Below are positions 24,355 to 33,973 of a stretch of DNA of 64,000 bases, in pieces; position 1 is the first letter of the stretch; each line of letters starts with the position of its first letter. The stretch covers positions 124,001 to 188,000 of the forward strand of contig JADNYJ010000034.1 in the NCBI GenBank assembly GCA_015501075.1, given 5' to 3'. Source of the DNA: Gymnopilus junonius (lineage: Eukaryota; Basidiomycota; Agaricomycetes; Agaricales; Galerinaceae). The notes beneath the pieces were generated by a model. It was not told the DNA's origin. It saw only the letters and a list, made by a program, of their open reading frames with translations, and ran no database searches. A program made the translations under genes and the position numbers.

Positions 24355-26024
24355 ATGCCGCTGTACTCCGACCACCCCAGCTTTGTGTTCGATCTCCAGG
24401 AACCTGCACCTGAGGAGGCGACATCTATATCTTTTCCAGATCCAATTTCAGACTCTGGTCAGATTCTGAACGATGATATCGACCAGGTAACTGTTTTTTC
24501 AAACCTATCTCATGCGCTGTCAAACTCATTAAAGTCGTGTACATACAGTCCAGCGAACCTTTGACACCCTCTCCAAGGACACCAGCGCCCTCTCCACGCA
24601 CACCCACTTTCCATACGGCTCCCTCATTCCTTCTTACAGCCCCTCGCGCGCCCTCAAGGCGCCCTCAAACACTCCGCGCCCTATCCACACCACCTACTTC
24701 ACCTTCTCTCTCTCATTCTGTTACACCATTCGAGAGACGTACAGGTGTTCAGCCGAGGGTCGATCAAAGCCTGCAAGTCGGAGATGACGAGGAAGGGGAT
24801 GAAGACATGAAGGATGCCGAAGACGATGAAGTTCAAGAGATCGCTGAGGACGATAGGATGGATATGGAAGTCGGGGAAGAGACATATGACGATGAAACCG
24901 ATGAAGAGGAAGGAAGTGAAGATACAGTTGTAGCAGAAGCCAGCGGAGAGGACGACAGTGTCGAAAGGAACAATCCGGCACCCCGTCCTCATAACAGTCA
25001 TTTTGCCTTTCCATATCCTGCTATCGCTCCTGCTCCTGGTGATGCTCCCGCTAGTAGCCATGCCCCTGCTTCTAGCCGTGCTCCCGCTCCTGGTCGTGAT
25101 CCCGCTCCTGGTCATGCTCCCGGCCCCTTTCGTATACCTCCTCTTCCTCCTCTTCCTCCTCCTGTTCTCGACCATCACCGTGCTCCTGTGCCTGTCCCCG
25201 CTGATGATTTTTCATTCACATTCAGGTACCCCCCGCCTAATCAAGCAGCCTTTGCAGTACCGCACAGGCAAGCTCAAGCCTATGCAGAAAGTCATCATCC
25301 TGGCTACCCTGGGGTGATAGCACATGATTTGGTGACTCGTTCTCTAATCCGTGAACGGTATCTCTATCTGCGCTCTCAGTTGCTGCAAGCACATCGGCAT
25401 CCTCAAGCTCAACTCCAGCCGCAACCTCACGCTCATCCACTTCAGCAACAACCGCACCAACAGCCAATGCTACTCCTCCCACACACGCACCACTATCCTC
25501 GTCCTTACCCTCACCCTCATCCTCACCCCGTTGCTCAAGCTCCACCTGCAGCCCCGGATGTGCTTCTCCACCGGCCTGCACCGAACTTTCACCCGCACCC
25601 GCCCCCTCAGGCCCAAGTCCAGTGCCAACTCCCCCAAGTTCAGGCTCGAGTTCAAGGCCAAGCTCAAGCTCAACGCCAGTTCTCTCAGCATCAAGCTCTA
25701 GCTCACTTCCAATCCTCTCAGCATCAGGCTCAAGCTTACGCTCAGTTGCTTCGGGCTCAGGCTCGGGCTCAGCATCAGGCTCTCAGTCACTTCTTTCAAG
25801 GTCAGGGTCAAAGTCACGCTTCGGTTCCAGTTCATATCATGCCCCCCTATGCCTCTGTCTTTCCTGTCCCCGTCCCCGCGCCCCAGCCCCAGCCTACAGT
25901 TTCACAAGCGGGGCCTCAGAATCAGACTCCAAGTCAGCCTCAGCCTCAGAATCCGGCCCAAAATCAGAACCAGGCCACACGCCCTACGCCCAGATCAGGG
26001 TCATGGCAATTTCCCTGGATCTAG
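24355..26024 (+). CDS. Low-complexity, probably disordered protein rich in Pro, Gln, His and Ala
   Basis: Exon 1 (24355-24486) starts MPLYSDHPSFVFDLQEP. A 60-base intron (GTAACT..TACAG) leads in phase to exon 2, which is open to 26024. Features in order: Ser/Thr-Pro repeats (about residues 45-90), an acidic stretch with DDEEGDEDMKDAEDDE (about 125-185), Ala-Pro repeats (APASSHAPASSRAPAPG), His/Gln/Pro tracts, and a long Q-A-rich region (about 350-440) with repeated QHQAxAxFQ units. It ends SGSWQFPWI. There is no folded domain, signal peptide or membrane segment. Acidic plus Gln/Pro-rich tracts are seen in transcriptional regulators and in aggregation-prone proteins, but no function can be assigned. 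The repeats make several opposite-strand frames appear open by chance. Confidence 0.7.
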
Positions 26025-26659
26025 CTGCATTGTTGTAATTTGAGTGTTGGGCATTGGAGAAGAGCGATATTGTACTTCTCAAAATGGAGTATCTTTGGTA
26101 GGTCTGCGGCATCCCGCCCTTTCTTTTTGATTATAAAGATGTCATACGGTTCATCACGACCAATTAACGCTTACAATCCTTTTTAATTCCATTCTTTTTG
26201 CTTACTTACCAGTGATTTACCTCATAGAATACATCTGTACGCCATGTTCGGTATTTTAACGTATGAGTTAGTAATTACTGCCCCACTTTCTTTACAAGTT
26301 CACCATTTCCTCACTGTTGTAATTTGTGTATGCGAAATATATGGCGGCCATAAGTACTACCTGGTCATGTACATAAGTTGTTCCTCCATCTTGACCAGCG
26401 TAATACTCCGAGTCTTTTCTGAGGGGTTTGAAAACACCATTGTCCCCGGAAGTACTTCTCAATTTCAGACCTCTGGAATTCATATGCAAGGAAATGAAAG
26501 ACTATATCATGGTATGTATAGTACATACAAGTCCCAAAGTGCTTCTAGTCCGAGTAACCTGATTCCAAATCCTGATTTACAAGAGAAAAAGATGGTAGTG
26601 GATGATAGTCCGTAGTCCGTAATGACTGGAAGAATAGGTGAGAGGTAAATAAATGGCGA
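26025..26659. other. Convergent spacer
   Basis: 3' region shared by the convergent genes ending at 26024 (+) and 26660 (-). The frame at 26244-26615 has no motif. Nothing else is seen. Confidence 0.3.
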
Positions 26660-28114
26660 TTATACAACTTGAGTATCACGAAGGTGAGGCACACAAAAAG
26701 GATTAATATGATGGCCGAAGTCAGCTTTACGGAAAACAGAGACATTACCACTGTTAACAACGTTACCACTGCTAGAAATGTTTCCGCTGTTCATGACATT
26801 TCCAGGAGTAGAAACATTACCGCTGCTAAAGACGCCACCCAAGGTAGGAATGTTTCCACTGCTCGAAATATTGCCGCTATTGACGACGCTACCCTGTCCT
26901 CCATTAGAAATATTCCCGCTACCAATGATATTGCCGGGACCGCTGTTAAATATATTTCCGCTGTTGGAGACGTTGCCGCTGTTGGAAATATTGCCACTAT
27001 TGGAAATGTTCGCAGCATTTAAGGCACTCCCTTGGCTGCTGGAGGGGTCGTTCAAAGGAGGCTGACCATACCCGAATGAGGAAAGAGGATTTCCAGATGT
27101 AGAAGTTGGGGCGAGGGGCCAGCCGAAATATGGCATTGCATAGGGAGGATGCCCATGGAAGGGCGCTGGAGGTGGAAATGACCCAGTTGCTGGATTGAGA
27201 CCCATTTGGGCAAAAAGTTGAGCCAAACCGTCCAGCTGTGGTTGTGGCTGAGGCATTGGCCCATTACTATTCTGAAGTAGCCCTTCACTTCTATGTTCTT
27301 CCGGATCCACTACTGGTGAAGGGCTCATCGGAGATCCTTCCAATGCCCGTATCGGGACCTCCTCTTGAGCTGGGAATGCAGGATTATTTCTATCAACTGC
27401 GAGAGGAGAGTGCATTGCATGCAATTTGTCAATGATCTCGTCCGATCGCTTCAATAACTGGGACAAGATGGCGCCAGTATTTAAGTTTGAAGAAAGCTGT
27501 AGAAAAGTTGGTTAGTTGTGATCATTTCCGATTAAGGAACTAACGTTGAACTTGTCGAGAGCGTTCTGCAATTCAGATCGAAGGTCTTGAATCCTTTCAG
27601 TGCCGACCTTGCTGAACAAAATCCGCTTGCCCATTGTCTTCTTCAGTTCTGCCTCTAACGAATTCCGAACAGATTCCAGACTCCTGCACGTAAATAATGA
27701 GATGAAACTCACAGTGTGATCAAAACTCTGCAAAATGCTTACTTTGCAAGTTCACGGATAGCAGTTTCCAGCTCTGGAGCGGGCCAATGCTCCTTTTCAG
27801 AAGCATTTTTGTACGATTCCCAGATTGCGGCGATGAGTTCAGTACAGTTGTTGGCTACCTTTTGAAAGCCCAATTTATTATCTCGAACATCCTGACAATC
27901 AAATAGTAAGTATTAAACACCCATGTTAGATCGAACTGATCCTTGCCTTCACAATCTTAACAATTGATAGTGTCAATGACGCAGCCTGTTGTAAATATGG
28001 TAGAGGTGCTAGACGAGCCGCATTTGCGACAATTTCTAGCAAAATGGTCGAACCCTGAATACTAGCATCCACCAAGCTCGTCCTGTTAGCCTTGGGTAAA
28101 GATCTAAGAACCAT
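26660..28114 (-). CDS. HeLo-like helical bundle protein with C-terminal GN[IV]xNS hexapeptide repeats
   Basis: ATG at 28114 (MVLRSLPKANRTS) is followed by helices GSTILLEIVANAARLAPLPY and LTLSIVKIVK, then NKLGFQKVANNCTELIAAIW, RELAKSLESVRNSLEAEL and ERIQDLRSELQNALDKFN. This is the helix pattern of MLKL-NTD/HeLo-like domains; fungal HeLo proteins kill cells by membrane insertion after their C-terminal motif is templated into amyloid. The first intron (27892-27946) has a GC donor (AAG|GCAAGG). After a Pro-rich linker with PYAMPYFGWPLAP comes an array of about fifteen hexapeptides (listed separately), then a short tail ending DTQVV. No lesion was found. Family assignment rests on helix pattern only and could be wrong. 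The tandem array and its motif are certain. Adjacent to copy F on the same strand. Confidence 0.65.
26732..27020 (-). repeat. In-frame 18-base minisatellite encoding GN[IV]xNS hexapeptides
   Basis: About fifteen six-residue units such as GNISNS, GNVSNS, GNIFNS, GNISSS, GNVMNS and GNVVNS follow one another, with three slightly longer or altered units (GPGNIIGS, GQGSVVNS, GGVFSS). An Ile or Val recurs every sixth residue with Asn, Gly and Ser around it. That periodicity is typical of beta-solenoids or amyloid ladders. The DNA repeat is diverged between units, so purifying selection on the protein pattern is plausible. Confidence 0.85.
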
Positions 28115-28575
28115 AAGCACGTAAGAAATGAGTCGAGGACTAATACAGAGATGATTGACCCGGGCAGGTTACTTATAGGATAGTAATGAATGTCTTTTCG
28201 AGGCGTAACGACACTGTCAAGGCCTTGTTTCAGAACCGAACAATGGTAGCTGGTCGATAGGTGCTCTTACGTTAATCAAATACATAGCTCGCTTGGTCAT
28301 TGTTGGTTGAGGTCGAGACACTGTTCAGGAAAACAAAAGAACTCTAGTCATGAAAGCTGCTTATCCCTAGTGGGTCACCCTACGCCGGTCCCATAGCGAT
28401 GCCTATCCTGTTCTTGTACTTTATTCAGTTCGAAGTCCGAGCGGTATTTGTCGTCACACTCCCACCTGATTTCAATGCAGTTATCTATCTATTCTTAGCA
28501 GTCTCGGTGGGAATAAGCGAAATGAATCTTCAGCATAAGGCAGTAATGACTTGTATAGAAGCTGACTGAAGAAAT
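28115..28575. other. Duplicated 3' flank of copy F
   Basis: Non-coding sequence that recurs, with changes, near copies G and H: a GGTCGATAGG[TC]GCTCTTACG stretch (about 28253), a [AT]GTGGGTCACC-type stretch (about 28370) and TGTTCTTGTACTTTATT (about 28410). Matching pieces lie at about 36470-36640 and 39180-39365. The unit of duplication therefore included downstream DNA. Confidence 0.6.
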
Positions 28576-30296
28576 TTAATGTGCTCGCAAGACTCTTTTT
28601 GCTTGATGTAAAACCCGATTGCGGGCTCGCCAGTCAACGTACTTGGCGAGAAGGTCCTTAATTAAGCCAAATTTCTGGGAAGGAGGAGCAGGAAATGTTT
28701 TTGGTATCAGGCTCACAAGGTCTGCACATTAATTGTTGAATGGGCAGCTCGACTTCTAGATTAACAAAATATGACTTACTATCAGTCGTAACAAGTTGGC
28801 AAGTCATAATTGCAGCAACGACCAGTTTCAGGATTTCAGGCAGTGTACCGTGTCCCTAAAATGTGTCAGTTGGCATAAACTGAAAGTGAACAAGATAGAT
28901 TTACACTCACATCTGTATCCAAATGATGCCATACTGAGTCCTCCACAAGAATGATGTCAGCTGCTGGGTGCTAATAACCTTTTAGCACAGTCAAACTTGC
29001 ATTGCATTTCAAAATTACCTGTTTGAGTAGAATCTGCGATATTAAAGTAGAAGGATGGAAAGGAAACTATAGCAAGAAACTTATTTAGCAGAAATCGAGT
29101 GCAGTTTTATCAACTCACCTTCTGATGCCCATGAAAGGTGACATCCGAGTCACGCATAAAGCACTCTCTGAAATGCGCGACCCTAGAGCGAAACCCCAGG
29201 ATGGGAGAAGACAAAATATTGTAATAAGATGATTCATCTGGGGGAAGATAAGGTAGATGTCGAACCCAGAGGTGATCACTCAGGGAAATATGTATTCCTC
29301 GAGCAAACACACAGAAATTCCTGTTTTTCCCTTGAGATAAAGTGATACTCCTCTCATCCGCGCATCTGGAAGGAGACCAGCAGGGATAATCTTCGCCTTC
29401 ATAGATCATTTCCACTCATTTGCCAGCATTTTGCCACTCTGAAGGGAATGCAAGTGCACACCAAGACTTGGCTCTGTCGCATCCTGTGATGAGAAACAGA
29501 GATCCATTCGGAACCGTGGCTGCCGAAGACCTGCTGTGTTGACACATGTATTGGTACCAATTAAGAGCATGCCTGTTGACATATTTGGTCAACCAGGAGG
29601 TAGAAGCGAGATCTTCATGGGAGCCTCCATGAGGGAGAACGAGAAGGGCACCTTCACGAGCTGTGGACCACATAGAGACTTTCCTGCATAAATGTTGAGC
29701 AAACTGACTGAAGAATATGAAAGGAAAAACTCACAGCGGTTCTTTGGACATTCGGTTGATATTGACACCCTTGCTTGCGATAATAGTTCCCAGCCTAAAA
29801 TAGTCTGGTATAGCATGAACCTCAGATGCTATGTCCAGAGCAGGCTGTATCGCTTCAAACTCATCCAGAACGCATCCTTCATGAAGTGGATCGGCAGCAG
29901 AGCTAAAGATATTGAACCCGAAAACAAATTGACCATGAGGGTCAATCATACCGATGTCTCTGATGCACATTCCTTGCAATGATATTGCATCCAGTGGCTC
30001 CCTATGCAATGGACTGCAAATATGGCTTCCAGTCACATCCCAAAATGCAAATCCATTCCCAGCAGAAAGAAGAGAGCATGAATAAGTCTCCTCAACTCCT
30101 TTTATAGAGTGCACGAAGTGACATTGAGGAAACGTATTATCAATGTTTGCCTGACGGTATGGGCTGATTATAGAGCCTGAGTGTAAGTAATGTGAGAATG
30201 TGAGATACATGGACAAATGCAGCGCTCACTGCCCCAAGACACTGATATTTGTGAATTGGTATTGTCTTTGTGTTGAGAGTTGTCGTGGTTCATCAT
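28576..30296 (-). pseudogene. NGSL-GCDK family, subfamily 1, copy F (in-frame TGA)
   Basis: The short first exon starts at ATG 30296 (MMNHDNSQHKDNTNSQ) and ends near 30240. Exon 2 (about 30180-29740) carries NTFPQCHFVHSIKGVEETYS, GNGFAFWDVTGS, RDIGMIDPHGQFVFGFN and FRLGTIIASKGVNINRMSKE. Exon 3 (about 29680-29115) carries AREGALLVLPHGGSHEDLAS, NGSLFLITGCDRAKSW and FARGIHISLSDHLWVRHLP. Small exons follow with HPAADIILVEDSVWHHLDTD (about 28965-28910), TLPEILKLVVAAIMTCQLVT and LVSLIPKTFPAPP..DWRAR (to the TAA at 28576). Exon 3 has one in-frame TGA at about 29417, in NAGK(stop)VEMIYEG, where copy G reads NAGKPVEMMYEG. Everything else is open, so inactivation is recent or the stop is an assembly error. 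Divergent partner of copy I, across a large inserted element. Confidence 0.75.
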
Positions 30297-30698
30297 ACGA
30301 GTGGAAGCCTTGAATAGTAGAGTGGGAATAGAGCCGTCCAGGCACTTTACAGAGTCAAATGTGTTGTTTAGCTGATGGCCGTTGCCGAACCATGTGTTCA
30401 TTGTGGAATCACACTCTGAAATTTGATGTCTGCGATTTTGCAGATTCGAGGACCAACAATGATTGAAGATCATATCTGTCCCCTTTCAGTAGATTTGACT
30501 TGGATTTGAGTCCGAAATTTTCAGCCAAGCTTTATCTTTGTTTAAGTCTGCTCAATAGTATCCTTCCACGATGTTTGTTGCACAGCAGGAGGTGAGTACC
30601 GCTGAATTTCGGCAACAGTGAGATCTTACGTGATAAACATTGAGCCGATTTATGAAGCTAATTTGAGGTGCCAGATGTTCTGGGGTTTGCAGCCAGGG
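30297..30698. other. Upstream region of copy F
   Basis: Probable promoter of copy F, and originally part of the shared F/I promoter before the inverted-repeat element separated them. A short minus-strand frame (30552-30746) has no assigned function. Confidence 0.35.
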
Positions 30699-31060
30699 CC
30701 TGTCATTTGACAGGCTCCTAGAAGCAGCACTCTTGGCTTCACTCACTGATTTCTAGAGGGGAGCGCAGGTTGGGAGAACTCCGTGATGGCATCAGGGTAC
30801 AAACAAATAGTTATAAGGTCTCGAGCAAAGTGAGAGAGTGGCTGCCACATTTTGGCATAGACTTCTCGGGCATGCCTTTTGCAGTTTCCATATATCATTT
30901 CATATCATTTTCATCAATGCCATTTTGTAATCACTTAAGCCACTTAGCAGATGCTCAGGTGACCACTATGCATCATGACGCCATATTTATCTGCACAAGG
31001 GAGTAATCTGACCAACTCAAAGAGGTCCAGAGCATCACTGTCCAAGTTATGAGCTGTATC

Positions 31061-31273
31061 CACTGCTGGCACCAACCTCTGTTTCTTTGGGAAACAGCAT
31101 GAAAGAAACACGTCACCTGATTTCTTTTAGATGTTTCTCAAGAAACCAGCATTCGGCCTTGCCTAATTTGGTATGGCCAACCGGTGTTTCTCAAGAAAAC
31201 AGTGGAAAAAAAGTCATATGACGTGTTTCCTAGGTACTGTTTCCTCAAGAAACACTACTCAGTGCCAGCAGTG
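31061..31273. mobile_element. 213-base TIR element, copy 1
   Basis: It starts CACTGCTGGCAC and ends GTGCCAGCAGTG, perfect 12-base terminal inverted repeats. It is flanked on both sides by TATC, a likely 4-base target duplication. The interior contains several TTTCTCAAGAAAC-type short palindromes. A second copy of the same length, in opposite orientation, lies at 33166-33378. Too short to code, so non-autonomous (MITE). Confidence 0.8.
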
Positions 31274-31755
31274 TATCTGCAATACTGGATTTTTTGATAT
31301 GCTCTTCAGTCACCTTCTTTGCATTGAAGTGGAATCCACTGGCTTTATGGCAGAGTGAGGCTATTACGATGCTTTTACGTAAGTAAAACATCGTTCTTTT
31401 AGAGGACGTTCTTGTAACGCTCCGTGATCCCACAGCATCTCAACATGTCTGCAATCAGGGACAATGGCGTGCTTGTTCGGCTTGGTCCGGCTCTGCAGTC
31501 AAGCCAATGGCGTGCTTGTCTGGCTTTATCCGGCATATTCTTCTGCCATGTTCTTTTTCTTCAACAAACCATTGGTTCTTGTCATGGCAGTATTCTCTGT
31601 TTGTTGTTAAATTTTACTGCTGTGAAACTTGTTTTGTATGTATAAATATTAATGGGCTTGTTTGATGGAAATATGTTTTTGGAAGATGGCTGTGAATGGA
31701 GCCCTAGTGCAAGGCAGTTATATTTAGATTCAGATTATTTTTAAATGCTGTATCT

Positions 31756-32528
31756 TATCCGCTGATATAAGCGGCGTCCCTCCGCCACTTATATAATATA
31801 ATAAGTTACAGGGCCACTGGAATTAATGTTTGAAAGTCTGGTCTGGTCCAGTTTTTGGGTGCCCGAGGACTCTAACCGAGACCGAGACCAGTTAGGTAAA
31901 ATTAGAAATGTCTAAATAACTGGACCAGACTGCAACTAACTGGTCTTGATCAGTCTTGTGCAGTTATTTGCAGTTATATAACTGGTTTTAACTGGTTACA
32001 GTTATAACCAGTTATCAACCAGTTATAACCAGTTTTTTTGGCATAAATAATTGTCTCATAGTTTAAACTAAATGAATCACAATTTTTACGGTCAAAATGA
32101 GCTCAAGAACATCACAAACGGTTGAGAAATGATAAAATTAGAGCAGATTCAACAATTTTTGCGAGTATTGCTATAACTTTCTTAATTCTCCACCGAATTT
32201 TACGTTTTCTGGGTCGTTCAAAAGCTATAATATGTGGGTATAATCATGCAAAATTTCAGAATTTTATGACTGGTCCTAACTGGTTAAGACCAGTTTTAAG
32301 CAGTTACAAAAATTCTAAAATTTGGACTAACTGCTAACCAGACTGTGGTTTATGGTTACAATGGTTAGTATATTTTGCAGTTAGCATCAGCTAATGCAAT
32401 ATGAACTTCAACAAATGCCTCATGTGCCAGCAGTGTGTGGCTATATTTAGATTTGACTTATTATTAGTATCTGGGAGCTGGGTGTGTGATTATATCAGCA
32501 GCGTTCCTTCCGCCGCTTACATAATCTA
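31756..32528. repeat. AACCAGTTA-rich element bounded by GC-rich hairpins
   Basis: From about 31838 to 32400 the sequence is dense in AACTGG/CCAGTT words, including tandem GTTATAACCAGTTAT units, and both ends carry AGTCTGGT in inverted orientation. On each side sits a hairpin of the same kind: about 31756-31790 (TATAAGCGGCG..CGCCACTTATA) and about 32490-32528 (ATATCAGCAGCG..CCGCCGCTTACAT). Likely a non-autonomous DNA element, or two nested ones. No coding capacity. Confidence 0.55.
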
Positions 32529-33165
32529 ATATCTGTGCCAAGGTACTATCGGATTTGCTGTTCAAGGTGTGTTCTATTTTATTCTGAAGGGCATATATTT
32601 AAATTTTACCTATCATCATATATAGATGGTCTAATACTATTTGTGAAGTAGGAAAAGCATTGTCCTGCCATGCGAAGCAGTGGCCCACTAAAACAAGTCT
32701 GAGAAGTGTAGACAGTTTGCGCATATGAAAGAGCACATTTCCTGGTACCCGAAGATGTGCTCTGCAATGAGATTAGGATGTTCAAGAGATCCTGAACATT
32801 CTCCGACATCATGCAGGGGTTGGTTTTTATATGTTGGCAAAGTGAGCAATTGACTGAAAAAATCAGCTAATGAGTAGTTGCTGCACTCGAAAGCCTTGAG
32901 TATTCTGTCCATCTTGATTGTGATTGATTAATCGCTTCACAAAAACTTATATATGATCTGACATTGAATGAATTCTTGTGAGGATGAGGTGATCATCTTA
33001 TCTTATGGTTATATGACATCATGATGCATAGTGGTCACCTGAGCATCTGCTAAGTGGCTTAAGTGATTACAAAATGGCATTGATGAAAATGATATGAAAT
33101 GATATATGGAAACTGCAAAAGGCATGCCCGAGAAGTCCATGCCAAAATGTGGCAGCCGCTCTCTC

Positions 33166-33378
33166 CACTGCTGGCACTGAGTAGTGTTTCTTGAGGAAAC
33201 AGTACCTAGGAAACACATCATATGACTTTTTTTCCACTGTTTTCTTGAGAAACACTGGTCGGCCATACCAAATTAGGCAAGGCCGAATGCTGGTTTCTTG
33301 AGAAACACCTAAAAGAAATCAGGTGACATGTTTCTTTCATGCTGTTTCCCAAAGAAACAGAGGTTGGTGCCAGCAGTG
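33166..33378. mobile_element. 213-base TIR element, copy 2 (inverted relative to copy 1)
   Basis: Same length and ends (CACTGCTGGCAC..GTGCCAGCAGTG) as the element at 31061-31273, in reverse orientation. It interrupts the right arm of the fold-back: the left arm is continuous at the corresponding point (GAGCAAAGTGAGAGAG). A clear target duplication was not found here. Confidence 0.8.
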
Positions 33379-33508
33379 CTTGCTTTGCTCAAGACCTTAT
33401 AACTATTTGTTTGTACCCTGATGCCATCACGGAGTTCTCCCGACCTGCACTCCCCTCTAGAAATCAGCAAGTGAAGCCAAGAGCGCTGCTTCTAGGAGCC
33501 TGGTCAAA

Positions 33509-33973
33509 TGAGAGATTTGCTCTAGACACGCTTAGTCCTGTGTCTCATTACATATTCACCAGGCGATGATAGCAGAACTAACTAAATATTGACATTTCAC
33601 TATTCCTTATCTGAAGAAGAATTGAGAGAATGATGGCAATGGTTTGATCAGTCGCCCATCGCATCCAATGCACCTCTGGAGTCTGGATGGGTTTAATATT
33701 TCTTTTGTCCTATAATTAGTAGTATGCTCTTCCAGTTCGAGCTGCAGTCCTCAATGGCTGAGATTTATACATGAGAAAATGGGACCCATGTCTGAAAATT
33801 TGTCCTGGTCATGGTTTTCTAGCGACATGCACTTGGCGATGCTTTGTCACATAACAAGGTAGACGTAACTCTAATCACCATTTGACTAACTTTGGCGCTT
33901 GCGAATTGTGCTTATGCAATGTTGCATAGACATTGAAGGAGGTCATCAATGATTATCCAACTTATCCGCAACC
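33509..33973. other. Upstream region of copy I
   Basis: Non-coding. Part of it (about 33835-33950, GATGCTTTGTCACATAACAAGG..) matches the region just upstream of copy J at about 41550-41640, so it is probably the promoter of copy I. Confidence 0.45.

Larger units (their letters stand above)
30699..33508. repeat. About 2.8-kb fold-back segment with long terminal inverted repeats
   Basis: The left arm (about 30699-30983) and the right arm (about 33013-33508) are reverse complements with scattered mismatches. Both contain the stretch GGCTCCTAGAAGCAGC, a GATTTCTAGAGGGGAG stretch and a CATATATCATTTCATATCAT stretch. The right arm is longer only because a 213-base element (33166-33378) is inserted in it. 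The core (31274-33012) has no transposase frame but holds AACCAGTTA-rich repeats and two related hairpins. It separates the divergent genes F and I, whereas the intact H/J pair has only about 490 bases between starts. Confidence 0.75.

Noticed and set aside
24699..25694. Long minus-strand frames opposite the Gln/His/Pro-rich gene
   Set aside because: They are shadows of the repetitive + strand coding sequence and have no start, splice or domain support.
26732..27020. CRISPR-like or tandem non-coding array
   Set aside because: The period is 18 bases, in frame with a protein, without spacers. It encodes hexapeptides.
29416..29673. TGA in copy F as a selenocysteine codon or programmed readthrough
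   Set aside because: Fungi lack selenocysteine insertion, there is no conserved Cys at this site in the paralogues (G has Pro), and no readthrough context was seen.
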